Notes: generated from the sequence alone by a model not told the origin. A stretch of DNA of 64,000 bases from Erysipelotrichaceae bacterium NK3D112 (GCA_000701725.1 JNJQ01000009.1:30002-94001); one strand, 5' to 3'. Shown: positions 16,626 through 26,093, counted from the first letter of the stretch. Numbers and translations: made by a program.

Positions 16626-17921
16626 CTATTCCCTGTTCATTTCCATTATGGCATTGCGGATGGTTCTGATCCGGCTGACGATCGAAGGATGATCATCTTC
16701 AAGGAATTCAAGGATGGGAGCCGGATTGACATCGATCAGTTCGTCACTGCCCATCTTTTTGAATGTTTCAATCAGCTCCTCACCATAGCCTTCCTTTACC
16801 GCATTGAGATCCGCCTCGGTTTCATTTCTTCTGGAAATGTAATTCGAGAAGACACCTGATACAAATGTGAGCGGAGTCAGTACCGCTGAAACATAAGAAA
16901 GCAGAAGGACATAATTGTTTACGGTGATGCCGTAGGACTGATTGATCTGCTGTGCAATCTCAGTGACAATGTGCGCGTGAGGCAGCAGGAATGTCATCAG
17001 AATCAGCAGGATGACAATCGTTGCGTATTCCAGATATTCCGGAAGAATCTTTTTATGCTTCAGATGTCCCGCTTCATGGGCTAGCACGGCAAGCAGCTCC
17101 CGCTCACTGTTTTCATCGAGATAATTGTCCGCGATTCCAAATGCCCTGTACCAGAGAATTCTGAGCATGTAGGCATTCTTGCTGTTGGATTTTTTCGATT
17201 CATCATAGATTTCAATCCGGCGGATCTTTCTCTTCGCACCTTTGGTCAGAGCCATGATTTTATCGCGCAGCTCACCCGGTTCAAGATCACGGTAGCTGTA
17301 CTGCATGCGCTGAATGAAATAGGCGATGATGGAAACGGCAAAGATGAATACGGCACTGATCACAATGATTGCCCCGACCAGCAAAAACGAACGGCCGTAT
17401 GTGAGCGGCTCAATGCCTGTCCAGGAAGGAAGCCTGTGCATGATGAAGATCACAAATCCATACAGAGCGGCTGACACGAACAGACTGGTGAATACGGAGA
17501 TGCATTGATCCTTCCAGAAGCTCTTTCTGCTCATCCGGTTCAGTCCGTATTTCTCCTCGATCGTAAAGGTGGCGTAATAGGAGCGCGGTACGCTGAGCAC
17601 AAAGGAAACAAGCTCACTGCTCAGAATCGTTGCCAGAACAATCAGATATTCGTTGCCCCGGCCAAGGATTTCCATCCATGCATAATAAGGTGAGTAGATG
17701 AAGAAGGCATTGGCCAGAATATTGGTGATTCTTGCGGCAATGAACAGCGGAAGATAATCATGTTCACGGTTCAGAAAATCCCGGTATTTTTCCGGTGTGT
17801 AAATGTCCCGCACTTCAGAAGGAATCGGTTTTTTCTGCTGTCTGTCCGTAATGATCCTGCGCCAGATGCGGTATGCATTCCCGCATAACAGCAGTCCGAA
17901 CAGAAGATGTCTGTAAAACAT
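16626..17921 (-). CDS. M48 zinc metallopeptidase, Ste24/CAAX-protease type
   Basis: This is a 431-residue integral membrane peptidase with several hydrophobic helices. The zinc motif HEAGH is at residues 282-286 (AVLAHEAGHLKHKK), and the third ligand lies in the later NETEADLNAVKEGYG segment (Glu-rich, EADxxA type). The layout of helices before and after HExxH and the length fit Ste24 homologues, which in bacteria are thought to act in membrane-protein quality control. GGAGG precedes the ATG. It is 19 bases downstream of the serine hydrolase gene on the same strand, suggesting a two-gene unit. Confidence 0.88.
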   Translation of the reverse strand: MFYRHLLFGLLLCGNAYRIWRRIITDRQQKKPIPSEVRDIYTPEKYRDFLNREHDYLPLFIAARITNILANAFFIYSPYYAWMEILGRGNEYLIVLATILSSELVSFVLSVPRSYYATFTIEEKYGLNRMSRKSFWKDQCISVFTSLFVSAALYGFVIFIMHRLPSWTGIEPLTYGRSFLLVGAIIVISAVFIFAVSIIAYFIQRMQYSYRDLEPGELRDKIMALTKGAKRKIRRIEIYDESKKSNSKNAYMLRILWYRAFGIADNYLDENSERELLAVLAHEAGHLKHKKILPEYLEYATIVILLILMTFLLPHAHIVTEIAQQINQSYGITVNNYVLLLSYVSAVLTPLTFVSGVFSNYISRRNETEADLNAVKEGYGEELIETFKKMGSDELIDVNPAPILEFLEDDHPSIVSRIRTIRNAIMEMNRE

Positions 17922-17940
17922 ATGATGAATCCTCCGTTAT

Positions 17941-18819
17941 TCAGAGCTGATCAGCGATTTCACTCATGATCAGATCAAGGTAATCCTGTGAATCCAGCGC
18001 CATCGATGTGATGAAGGCATTCTTCTTTGGAATGACAACGCAATACTGACCGAATTTGCCGGATGCGTAAAAAGCATCTGCCTTTGAATTCAGCCAGAAC
18101 TGATATCCATACTCAGGACCGCCGCCTTCCTGGATATGATTGCGGACTGCATCCGCCAGATAATCTTCCGGAACAATCTGCTTTCCGTTGTACATGCCAT
18201 GGTTCAGCAGCATTCTTCCAAACGAGCTGATCTCATCGATGGTCACATACAGGCCGTTGGCCGCATGGATATGGCCTTTCGGACATCTGGTCCAGTCAAC
18301 GCTTCTGATCCCTAGCGGCGCAAAGAATTTCTCATTCATATAATCCAGAAAATCACGTCCTGTTTTCTTTTCAGCCAGCACCGCCGCCATATAGGTGTTG
18401 AAGTTGGAGTAAAGAAAGCGTTCGCCGTTGGGATACGGGAAATTCTGCGCAAAGAAATAAGAAACCCAGTCCTGCGTCTCATAGCGGAGCGGATCATCGC
18501 CGAAGAACATGGCATGTTCCATACCGGAAGTCATTGTGAGCATATCCCTCAATGTCAGGTTTTTCAGGGAAGGGGAAAGATCATCCCGCTGATATTCCGC
18601 AAAGGAATCAATCAGTTTCTCATCCAGTGAAAGATATCCCTCGTCAATGGCAATGCCGATTCCGCAGGAGACAATGCTTTTGCATAGTGACCACGTGTTC
18701 AGTCTTGTCTTTGAATCCAGGCGGCTGTAATCCGCAAGTATTTCATCATGCTGAAACACCTGCATATAATTCAGAACAATACCGCGTTCCTTGATTCTTT
18801 CGAAAAATGAGTCAAACAT
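17941..18819 (-). CDS. Serine hydrolase, class C beta-lactamase-like fold
   Basis: This is a 292-residue penicillin-binding-protein-like hydrolase. The catalytic Ser-x-x-Lys is S44-L-C-K47 (TWSLCKSIVS) and the Tyr-Ser-Asn motif is at 137-139 (FLYSNFNTY). The C-terminal YASGKFGQYCVVIPKK resembles the K(T/S)G-equivalent strand. There is no signal peptide, so it may be a cytosolic esterase or peptidase rather than a true beta-lactamase. Its substrate is unknown. It is divergent from hpt. Confidence 0.82.
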   Translation of the reverse strand: MFDSFFERIKERGIVLNYMQVFQHDEILADYSRLDSKTRLNTWSLCKSIVSCGIGIAIDEGYLSLDEKLIDSFAEYQRDDLSPSLKNLTLRDMLTMTSGMEHAMFFGDDPLRYETQDWVSYFFAQNFPYPNGERFLYSNFNTYMAAVLAEKKTGRDFLDYMNEKFFAPLGIRSVDWTRCPKGHIHAANGLYVTIDEISSFGRMLLNHGMYNGKQIVPEDYLADAVRNHIQEGGGPEYGYQFWLNSKADAFYASGKFGQYCVVIPKKNAFITSMALDSQDYLDLIMSEIADQL

Positions 18820-18921
18820 GACAGCACCTCACATAATTAATACGTCACAGTCAGATTATATATGGAAATATGCCAGTCTGATCATGCATAATATTTCTGC
18901 AGGACAGACAGGAGAAATCAT

Positions 18922-19467
18922 TTGCATTATATACAGCAGGATATCGAAAAAGTGCTGTTCACGGAGGAACAGCTGAGAACCAGGGTAAGGGAACTCGGGA
19001 AAATGATCGAGAAAGACTATGATGGTCAGAAACTCATCATCGTCGGCATCCTCAAAGGCACCGGCATCTTTATGAGCGATCTGATCCGGACCATTGAAAT
19101 GCCCATCCGTACCGACTACATGGTTGTTTCAAGCTACGGCAATACCACGATCTCCTCAGGTATTGTCCGGATTATCAAAGACCTCGAAACCGACATCGCC
19201 GGCTGGAATATTCTGATTGTGGAGGATATTGTGGACACCGGCAGAACACTCAGCTATCTCAAGGAATATCTGCTTAACCGCGGCGCTAGCAGCGTGAAGA
19301 TCTGCACATTGCTGGATAAGCCGGACCGCAGAGTGAAACCCGTGGATATTGATTACTGCGGATTTATCGCACCGGATGAATTCATTGTCGGCTATGGCAT
19401 TGACTATGCGGAAAGGTACCGCAATATGCCGTTCATCGGCGTTCTGAAACGCTCGGTTTACGAATGA
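18922..19467 (+). CDS. hpt: Hypoxanthine phosphoribosyltransferase
   Basis: This 181-residue purine salvage enzyme converts hypoxanthine or guanine plus PRPP to IMP or GMP. The PRPP-binding loop VEDIVDTGRTLSYL and the flexible-loop segment SSYGNTTISSG are both present. The start appears to be TTG, 7 bases after GGAG, since no ATG lies nearby. The gene stands alone. Confidence 0.93.
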   Translation: MHYIQQDIEKVLFTEEQLRTRVRELGKMIEKDYDGQKLIIVGILKGTGIFMSDLIRTIEMPIRTDYMVVSSYGNTTISSGIVRIIKDLETDIAGWNILIVEDIVDTGRTLSYLKEYLLNRGASSVKICTLLDKPDRRVKPVDIDYCGFIAPDEFIVGYGIDYAERYRNMPFIGVLKRSVYE

Positions 19468-19520
19468 ACTGAAAAACATCTGTAAAAGAATAAAGACAGC
19501 GGACTGATCTGCTGTCTTTT

Positions 19521-20096
19521 TCAACGGTTCATATGGCTGAGCATATTCTCAAAATCCTCGGTTTTCAGAAAGGAAGGAAGAATCTCATACATGGCCTGGG
19601 CCGCTTCCTTTGAGCTTAACGGGTATTTTCCCCTGATCCAGTCCTCATATATTTCAGCGGCTCCCGACGCAAACAGATGCAGCTGGAATTCCTCTTTCAT
19701 GCTCATATGATTCATGCATTCATCCTGCGCATACAGGGAATGATATTCATAAAGGCAGCGGGCCGCGTCATAGCTGTAATCACGGATGAATGTGTATAAG
19801 GAGTTGGCGCCTTCACTGCGAAACAATGGCAGCAGCGGTTTCCAATAGCGGATTCCTTCCTCCAGCAGCAGTTCGAACAGATCTTTCATGGATGTGATTT
19901 TCCCCTGCTCAATATGTTTCTGAAGAAGGGAGGAGTAGTTGTAATTCATCACATCATATTTGTCTTTGAAATGCCGGTAGAATGTCGCTCTGGAAACCCC
20001 TGCTTTCTGCGCAATCTGAAAAACCGTGATTGCATCAAAATCACGGTGCGAAGCCAGCTGATTGAATGCGTTCAGAATCCGGTCTCTGGTATCCAT
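19521..20096 (-). CDS. TetR-family transcriptional regulator
   Basis: This is a 191-residue repressor. The N-terminal helix-turn-helix is AQKAGVSRATFYRHFKDKYDV (residues ~27-47), followed by an all-helical ligand-binding domain resembling TetR_C_8. It is divergent from the large Fe-S flavoprotein gene at 20210 and has a perfect inverted repeat directly beside its start codon, so it probably represses itself and that gene. Confidence 0.9.
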   Translation of the reverse strand: MDTRDRILNAFNQLASHRDFDAITVFQIAQKAGVSRATFYRHFKDKYDVMNYNYSSLLQKHIEQGKITSMKDLFELLLEEGIRYWKPLLPLFRSEGANSLYTFIRDYSYDAARCLYEYHSLYAQDECMNHMSMKEEFQLHLFASGAAEIYEDWIRGKYPLSSKEAAQAMYEILPSFLKTEDFENMLSHMNR

Positions 20097-20097
20097 A

Positions 20098-20123
20098 TGA
20101 GACAGTTTAACAGAAGTGTCTCA
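20098..20123. promoter_or_regulatory. Probable TetR operator
   Basis: TGAGACA (20098-20104) and TGTCTCA (20117-20123) form a perfect 7-base inverted repeat with a 12-base spacer, one base from the regulator's start codon. It lies in the divergent promoter region. Binding is inferred. Confidence 0.65.
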
Positions 20124-20150
20124 TTTAATAAAGATGTTTCCGGATTGCGG

Positions 20151-20179
20151 TTTTTTGCGGTTTTGTTCATTACTATAAT
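20151..20179 (+). promoter_or_regulatory. Promoter of the Fe-S/FAD oxidoreductase gene
   Basis: TATAAT at 20174-20179 is a consensus -10. TTTTTG at 20151-20156 is 17 bases upstream as a weak -35. It is downstream of the putative TetR operator. Confidence 0.45.
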
Positions 20180-20209
20180 TTCAGTAAAGAACCAATGGAG
20201 GACATCATC

Positions 20210-22948
20210 ATGTTTCGTACCCCGCATGAATTGACTGAAGGCGAGAAAAAATGCCTTGAGGCGTATGAGCGCGAGAAGAGTCAGAAGCCCAGAAAAAATC
20301 TGATTAAACTTGTGCGTCATATCAACATGCTCAACCCGCTTCCCGATGAGAATTCATGGGAATACATTTTCTTTGACAGACAATTGACTGATGAACAGAT
20401 CGATTTCGCACTGAAAATGAAACTGCGCCATCAATATACAATTCCCGAACTGGCCGAAAGGGAAAAGATGAGTGTGGAAGATACCGCGAAGATGGTCTAT
20501 GACCTCTGCTATATCGGTCTTCTGGAGTATTGCAGCGCAAGGGATGAGGAGGATAAGGTTCAGCTGCCCGTCTTTGCACCAGGCACCATGGAAAGCACGG
20601 TCATGACAAAAGAGCGTACCGATGCCTATCCCGAAACCGCTCCCGCATTCCTGAATTATGTTCTGGATCTGCAAAAGAAGATCTCCGGCGCCAGCTTCAT
20701 GGGAGCCGCTTTGATGCGTGCCATTCCGGTGGAAAGCGCGATCGTGAACAACACCCGCAAAATCAAATACGAGGAAGTCAGCTACTGGCTCGACAAAGCC
20801 GGCGACTCGATCGGCGTGGCACCTTGCGAATGCCGCAAATTAAGAAGAATGGTCGGTGAAGGAACTGCGGATCTTGAAGGCGAATGGTGCATCAACCTCG
20901 GCAATTATGCCGAATCCTGCATCCGTATGGGCAAGGCGAGAAGAATCACAAGAGAAGAGGCGGAAGCCAAGATTAAGCGGGCGGAGGAACTCGGTTATGT
21001 TCATCAGCTCTCCAATATCGACGGTCCCGACTTCTCCATCTTCATCTGCAACTGCCCGTGGGACACCTGCATGGCATTAAGAACAAGCTGGTGGACATCC
21101 TCGCCCGATCTTTCCAGGTCCAACTATACCGCAAGTGTTGATCCCAACAACTGCGTGGCCTGCGGCGGATGTGTGGAAGTATGCCCGCAGAATGCCGTTA
21201 AGCTCGGTGAAAAGCTCTGCACAAAGACACCGGTTAAAATCGAAGAGGCCAAGGTTGCCAGTGATTATGTCTTCATGCCGCCAAAACTCTGGGCAGGTCC
21301 CTCTTTCCTGACTGACAGAGAAAACGTGGTTCCTGAAACAGGCACTGCGCCTTGCAAGACCAACTGCCCGGCTCATATTGCCGTTCAGGGTTACCTCAAG
21401 ATGGCAAATGAGGGCAGATACAGAGAAGCGCTCGCTCTGATCAAGAAGGAAAATCCGTTCCCCGCCATGTGCGGACGCGTGTGCGCCAGATTCTGCGAAC
21501 AGGTCTGCACCAGAGGCGACATTGATTCGCCGGTCGCAATCGACGAGGTCAAGAAGTTCCTTGCCGATCTTGAACTCAAAGATGAAAACCGCTACATCCC
21601 TGAGAAGCGTTTCAACGAAGGCAAGAAGGTCGCCGTCATCGGTTCCGGTCCGGCCGGCCTTTCCGCAGCCTATTATCTGGCTGTCTGGGGACATGATGTG
21701 ACCGTCTTTGAAAAAGAATCCAGACCCGGCGGTATGATGACATTCGGTATGCCGTCCTTCCGTCTTGACCGCAAGGTCGTGGAAGCGGAAATCGATGTGG
21801 TCAGACAGCTTGGCGTTGATATCCGCTGCAATGTTGAAGTCGGAAAAGATGTTACCCTCGATGACCTCAGAAAAGAAGGCTTTGCCGGATTCTATGTGGC
21901 AATCGGCGCCCAGGGCGGCAGAAAGCTCGGCATTGAAGGCGAAGACAGTGAAGGCGTGATTTCCGGTATCGACTTCTTACGCAATGTTTCCTTTGAAAAG
22001 ATGGAGCACTTAAGCGGCAATGTCGTGGTTGTCGGTGGCGGCAACGTGGCAGTTGATGTGGCAAGAACCGCGGTCCGTTTCGGCGCTGAAAAGGTCACCA
22101 TGCTGTGCCTGGAACAAAGAGATGAGATGCCCGCAAGTGAAGAGGAGGTTCTCGAGGCGCTTGAGGAAGGCATTGAACTGAAATGCGGATACGGTCCGAA
22201 GTTCATCACTGCCCAGGACGGCAAAGTGAAATCAATCACCTTCAAGGTCTGCACACGCGTCAAGGATGACGATGGCAGATTCAATCCTCAGTATGATGAG
22301 GACAATACAGTCACCCTGGATGCAGACTATGTTCTTTCCGCCATCGGTCAGTCCATCGAATGGGGAAACCTGCTGGAAGGTTCAAAGGTTGAACTCAACC
22401 GCAACAAGACCGCCAAAGCGGATTCCTGGACATACCAGACCGCGCAGGAGGATGTCTTCGTCGGCGGTGATGTCTATACCGGTCCAAGCTTTGCGATTTA
22501 TGCCATCGCAGCCGGCAAGGAAGGCGCGGAATCCCTGCACAGATATGTCTGGGAAGGCCATTCCCTGACCCTTGGCAGAGTGAAGAGAGACAATTATCAC
22601 TACATTGACAAGGACAATCTGGTCATTGCCAGCTATGACAGAGGCCAGCGTCAGGTTCCGGGCAAAGATCCTGAAAAGATCAGAACATTCTCCGATGAAA
22701 GATGCACATTCACCGAAGAACAGGTGAAGAAGGAAACCGCGAGATGTCTGTCATGCGGCGCTGCCAAGGTTGATCCGAAGCTCTGCATCGGCTGCGGCCT
22801 CTGCACACTCAAGTGCAATTTCGACGCCATCCATCTTGACCGCACGGCGGATGTCTGGGGCGTTCCTTATGAACAGCTGGTTCCGACTGTCATCAAGGAA
22901 GAGGCAAAGAAGATCGGCAGAATCGCCCTGCGCAAGATCAAAGGCTGA
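20210..22948 (+). CDS. Large multi-domain Fe-S/FAD pyridine-nucleotide oxidoreductase
   Basis: This is a 912-residue protein. GGAGG at 20197-20201 selects the ATG at 20210. Domains in order: an N-terminal region with a winged-helix-like stretch (~60-110); a Cys cluster beginning CECRK at ~206; a 4Fe-4S ferredoxin motif CVACGGCVEVCP (~314); and a GltD-type Fe-S domain with CKTNCP and CGRVCARFCEQVC. These are followed by FAD GSGPAGLSAAYYL (~478), NAD(P) GGGNVAVDVARTA (~608) and a C-terminal ferredoxin motif CIGCGLCTLKC (~858). It likely moves electrons between NAD(P)H and ferredoxin or a partner protein. The partner is unknown. HypA follows 2 bases after the stop. Confidence 0.85.
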   Translation: MFRTPHELTEGEKKCLEAYEREKSQKPRKNLIKLVRHINMLNPLPDENSWEYIFFDRQLTDEQIDFALKMKLRHQYTIPELAEREKMSVEDTAKMVYDLCYIGLLEYCSARDEEDKVQLPVFAPGTMESTVMTKERTDAYPETAPAFLNYVLDLQKKISGASFMGAALMRAIPVESAIVNNTRKIKYEEVSYWLDKAGDSIGVAPCECRKLRRMVGEGTADLEGEWCINLGNYAESCIRMGKARRITREEAEAKIKRAEELGYVHQLSNIDGPDFSIFICNCPWDTCMALRTSWWTSSPDLSRSNYTASVDPNNCVACGGCVEVCPQNAVKLGEKLCTKTPVKIEEAKVASDYVFMPPKLWAGPSFLTDRENVVPETGTAPCKTNCPAHIAVQGYLKMANEGRYREALALIKKENPFPAMCGRVCARFCEQVCTRGDIDSPVAIDEVKKFLADLELKDENRYIPEKRFNEGKKVAVIGSGPAGLSAAYYLAVWGHDVTVFEKESRPGGMMTFGMPSFRLDRKVVEAEIDVVRQLGVDIRCNVEVGKDVTLDDLRKEGFAGFYVAIGAQGGRKLGIEGEDSEGVISGIDFLRNVSFEKMEHLSGNVVVVGGGNVAVDVARTAVRFGAEKVTMLCLEQRDEMPASEEEVLEALEEGIELKCGYGPKFITAQDGKVKSITFKVCTRVKDDDGRFNPQYDEDNTVTLDADYVLSAIGQSIEWGNLLEGSKVELNRNKTAKADSWTYQTAQEDVFVGGDVYTGPSFAIYAIAAGKEGAESLHRYVWEGHSLTLGRVKRDNYHYIDKDNLVIASYDRGQRQVPGKDPEKIRTFSDERCTFTEEQVKKETARCLSCGAAKVDPKLCIGCGLCTLKCNFDAIHLDRTADVWGVPYEQLVPTVIKEEAKKIGRIALRKIKG

Positions 22949-22950
22949 TC

Positions 22951-23307
22951 ATGCACGAGATCAGTGTTCTTTACAAAGCCGTGGAACTGGCCGAACAGAC
23001 CGCAAAGGACAACGGAATCAGTCATCTTTCCTATATCACCCTGGAAGTCGGTGAACTTTCCGGCTACCTTCCCGTCTTCTTTGAAAAATACTTTCCGGTG
23101 GTCATCGAAAACAGACCGGTGTTCAAAGACTGTGAGCTGAAAATGATCATCGCAAGAGGAGAGGGCCTTTGCCTGGAATGCAATGCGATGTACAACATCA
23201 TGGCCAATGAGGGAAAATGTCCCAAATGCGGGTCCCGCTATAAAAAGATTCTCGGCGGCCAGCAGTTCCTGCTAAAGGAAATCGGTTTTGAAGAAGAGAA
23301 AGAATAA
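22951..23307 (+). CDS. hypA: HypA-type nickel metallochaperone
   Basis: This 118-residue protein begins with MHE, the nickel-binding motif of HypA. It carries two CxxC pairs (CLEC and CPKC, 12 residues apart) for structural zinc. HypA/HybF proteins deliver nickel to [NiFe]-hydrogenases or ureases. Neither hydrogenase nor other hyp genes are visible here. It lies 2 bases after the large flavoprotein and is surely co-transcribed. It may mature a nickel enzyme encoded elsewhere, or have been recruited for another metal-insertion task. Confidence 0.88.
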   Translation: MHEISVLYKAVELAEQTAKDNGISHLSYITLEVGELSGYLPVFFEKYFPVVIENRPVFKDCELKMIIARGEGLCLECNAMYNIMANEGKCPKCGSRYKKILGGQQFLLKEIGFEEEKE

Positions 23308-23316
23308 TTGAGAACA

Positions 23317-23351
23317 AGGACTGTATCATTCAACGGATACGGGCCTTTTTG
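23317..23351 (+). terminator. Terminator after hypA
   Basis: A hairpin between AAGGACTGTATC and GGATACGGGCCTT, with some mismatch, is followed by TTTTT. It ends the flavoprotein-hypA unit. Confidence 0.6.
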
Positions 23352-23435
23352 CGGAAAACATGAGACCTGCTGTGTATGCATGGAAAATCATGGTAAGATT
23401 GTGCGGGAAAAACCAAACAGGAAGGAAGTGGCAAT

Positions 23436-24263
23436 ATGATCAACAAAGTCAGTGCAATCTTCGCCGATATCGACGGCACGCTCGTCAACAAGGGTGAAAA
23501 CATCATGCCTGTTACAAAACAGGCGCTGGAAACACTGCACAGTCAGGGAGTCCTGCTCGGGCTTTCCACAGGCCGCAAGATCAACAACGGAATGTTTCAG
23601 AGGGCAAAGGACTGGGGACTATCCTTCCAGTTTGACATGATGATCGGTATGAACGGAGGGCAGCTCTGGGACAGATTCCATCCGGAGATTGAAAACTACT
23701 ATCTCCTGAAAACAGAAACGATGAAAGAGATCATCGACAGAATGTCGCCGCTGGATCTCAATGTGATGATCTATGAGGATGAGCATATGGTCACTCTGCG
23801 TTTTGATGACATGATTGCGGCCTCCATGAAGCGCAACCATATGAAGGTGGTGGTCGCAGACGGCAACGCGGACCGTTTATGCGTCAATGACAATTACAAT
23901 GTGCTCTTCCGCTTTGATCCGGAAAGAACAGAAGAAGTGGCCGCTTTTGCGGAAACACTCGCCTGTGAAAAATATCATGCCATCCTGACTTCACCCGGCA
24001 TCATCGAATTCATGGATCCCCGCGTCAACAAGGGCATGGCGCTGCACAAGTTCAGTGAGCGCAACAATATTCCGGTTTGCGAAATCATGGCCTTCGGCGA
24101 TATGGACAATGACAAGGAAATCCTCAAAGAGGCAGGCTGGGGTGTCTGTCTGCTTAACGGCAGCGACATTTCCAAATCCATGTCAGATGCAGTCACTGAA
24201 TATCCCTGCACGGAAGACGGCATGGGCCGTTATCTTGCAAAATACGTTCTGAATCAGGGTTAA
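23436..24263 (+). CDS. HAD-superfamily phosphatase, Cof type
   Basis: This 275-residue phosphatase has HAD motif I DIDGTL (residues ~11-16) and motif II Ser/Thr in GLSTGRK. The final motif is MAFGDMDNDKEIL. The cap domain layout is that of Cof/YidA-type enzymes, which hydrolyse sugar phosphates or flavin cofactors. It is clearly paralogous to the reverse-strand gene at 26094-26948, and the two flank pyruvate kinase. The substrate is unknown. Confidence 0.88.
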   Translation: MINKVSAIFADIDGTLVNKGENIMPVTKQALETLHSQGVLLGLSTGRKINNGMFQRAKDWGLSFQFDMMIGMNGGQLWDRFHPEIENYYLLKTETMKEIIDRMSPLDLNVMIYEDEHMVTLRFDDMIAASMKRNHMKVVVADGNADRLCVNDNYNVLFRFDPERTEEVAAFAETLACEKYHAILTSPGIIEFMDPRVNKGMALHKFSERNNIPVCEIMAFGDMDNDKEILKEAGWGVCLLNGSDISKSMSDAVTEYPCTEDGMGRYLAKYVLNQG

Positions 24264-24375
24264 GGAATGTTTTAAAAGCCATCGCTCGATGAGCATTTTC
24301 AAGACAGTCAATCATGAAAAGATCAGCAGTACAGACTGTTTCAGGCTGATCCATTCTGCAAAGCGATACATACAT

Positions 24376-24406
24376 AAAAAAAGTTCTTCGCGTGAAGAAC
24401 TTTTTT
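24376..24406. terminator. Bidirectional terminator between the HAD gene and pyk
   Basis: AAGTTCTTC and GAAGAACTT form a perfect stem with a 4-base loop, flanked by A7 on one side and T6 on the other. It would terminate both convergent transcripts. Confidence 0.9.
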
Positions 24407-24419
24407 GATCGGGATTTGA

Positions 24420-25835
24420 TCAGATCCGGTCAACCTTGATCAGGTTGGTGTTTCCGGACTGTCCGGTGACACCGGCACCTGTAATGACCAGCTTGTCGCC
24501 TTTCTTCAGATTCATGGTATCCTGGGCAATCTTTCTTGCCATGTAGAAGAGGACATCCGTGGAAGGAACCACTTCGCACATCTTCGGAGTGACACCCCAT
24601 GACAGGGCGAGGGAACGCCATGTCTTCTCGTTGGTGGTCAGACCGATGATGTCAACCGGTGAACGGAATCTGGAAACCATCTTGGCGATTCTGCCGCTCA
24701 TGGTGCAGGCAACGATTGTTTCGGCATTGACATCCATTGCCATTGTGCATGTTGCATGGGAAATGGCGTCCATGTCATTTGTGATTTCGAAATCGCTGTT
24801 ATAGAAACGCTTCTTGTAATTGATGGAGTTTTCGGCTGCCTCGGCGATCTTGGCCATTGCCTTGACGGCGAGCACCGGATAGGAGCCCGCTGCGGTTTCG
24901 CCGGATAACATGACAGCGCTTGTTCCGTCATAGACCGCGTTGGCAACGTCGCTGGTTTCAGCTCTGGTCGGACGCGGATTGTGAATCATGGATTCGAGCA
25001 TTTCAGTGGCGGTGATGACGCGCTTGCCGATCATGCGGCAGCGGGAGATCAGATCCTTCTGGATGGCCGGCAGTTTTTCAAATGCGACCTCGACACCCAT
25101 GTCGCCTCTGGCAACCATGATGCCGTCGCATTCCTGGCAGATTTCATCGATATTGTCATAACCGGACTGGTTTTCAATCTTGGCAATCAGCTCAACGGTG
25201 TCATCCTTGCCCAGTGACTTCAGCAGATTGTGAACATCCACGAGGTCCTGCCTGACGGATACGAAGGAGCAGGCAATGAAATCGATGTCATTCTGCACAC
25301 CGAATGTGATATCGCTCTTATCCTGTTCGGACAGATATACCTGCTGCATGTGCTTGCCCGGGAAGCTCATGGATTTGCGGTTGGAAAGCTCACCGCCGGA
25401 GAGCACTTTTGTTTCGATGTTTGTGCCGTCGGTGGAGACAACCTCAAATTCGAGAAGGGCATTGTTAAGAAGAATCTTATCGCCGGCTTCAAGTTCATTG
25501 GCAAGATTCTTGTAGCTGACGGAAACGATGTTCTGATTGCCGGTGACCTCTTCGGTTGTGAAGGTGAATGTGTCGCCTTCCTCCAGCATGATCTTTCCGT
25601 TTTCAAATGTGCCGATACGGAATTCCGGACCCTTGGTATCAAGCATGATCGCAATCGGAAGGCCGAGTTCTTCTCTGACTTTCTTGATACGGTTGATTCT
25701 TTCGAGATGTTCCTCATGGGTGCCATGGGAAAAATTCAGTCTGGCGACATTCATGCCCGCCAGGCATAATTCCTTCAGTACTTCTTCAGACTCGCTGGCC
25801 GGTCCGATGGTGCATACGATTTTTGTTTTACGCAT
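24420..25835 (-). CDS. pyk: Pyruvate kinase
   Basis: This is a 471-residue glycolytic enzyme making pyruvate and ATP from phosphoenolpyruvate. The start RKTKIVCTIGPAS, the NFSHG motif, the active-site signature LIAKIENQSGYDNI and IMVARGDMGVEV are all visible. The length matches the short form without the C-terminal PEP-utiliser extension found in many Bacilli. AGGAG precedes the start. A LacI-family-like operator sits in its promoter region, suggesting sugar-dependent control. Confidence 0.97.
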   Translation of the reverse strand: MRKTKIVCTIGPASESEEVLKELCLAGMNVARLNFSHGTHEEHLERINRIKKVREELGLPIAIMLDTKGPEFRIGTFENGKIMLEEGDTFTFTTEEVTGNQNIVSVSYKNLANELEAGDKILLNNALLEFEVVSTDGTNIETKVLSGGELSNRKSMSFPGKHMQQVYLSEQDKSDITFGVQNDIDFIACSFVSVRQDLVDVHNLLKSLGKDDTVELIAKIENQSGYDNIDEICQECDGIMVARGDMGVEVAFEKLPAIQKDLISRCRMIGKRVITATEMLESMIHNPRPTRAETSDVANAVYDGTSAVMLSGETAAGSYPVLAVKAMAKIAEAAENSINYKKRFYNSDFEITNDMDAISHATCTMAMDVNAETIVACTMSGRIAKMVSRFRSPVDIIGLTTNEKTWRSLALSWGVTPKMCEVVPSTDVLFYMARKIAQDTMNLKKGDKLVITGAGVTGQSGNTNLIKVDRI

Positions 25836-25878
25836 ATCGTTTTTTCTCCTTTTTCATCCTTTGATGCAAACCACTAAT

Positions 25879-25903
25879 ATTATAAACGCTGAAACGTTTC
25901 ATG
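25879..25903 (-). promoter_or_regulatory. pyk promoter -10 with overlapping LacI/Cra-like operator
   Basis: On the reverse strand TATAAT (25879-25884) is preceded by the perfect palindrome TGAAACGTTTCA (25890-25901) inside the -10/-35 spacer. The palindrome equals the enterobacterial Cra/FruR consensus and is related to cre sites. A LacI/GalR-family repressor bound here would block pyk transcription. The actual regulator is unknown. Confidence 0.55.
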
Positions 25904-26050
25904 AAACTGTGAACTGCGGAGATTTCATCAATTACACACGTATACCGCGAAAGCTGCCGTCCGTACGGAGTCTGCGAACCATGCATGAGTGAAATTCATA
26001 TTATAATGAGTGCAGTGAGGAGATCATATCAATTATCGGAAAAGCAAAAA

Positions 26051-26087
26051 GAGGGAGGAATTCCGGATTGGATTCCTCCCTTTTTGA
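26051..26087. terminator. Terminator beside the second HAD gene
   Basis: AGGGAGGAAT and ATTCCTCCCT form a strong stem flanked by A and T runs. It serves the reverse-strand HAD gene ending at 26094. Confidence 0.85.
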
Positions 26088-26093
26088 AATGTC

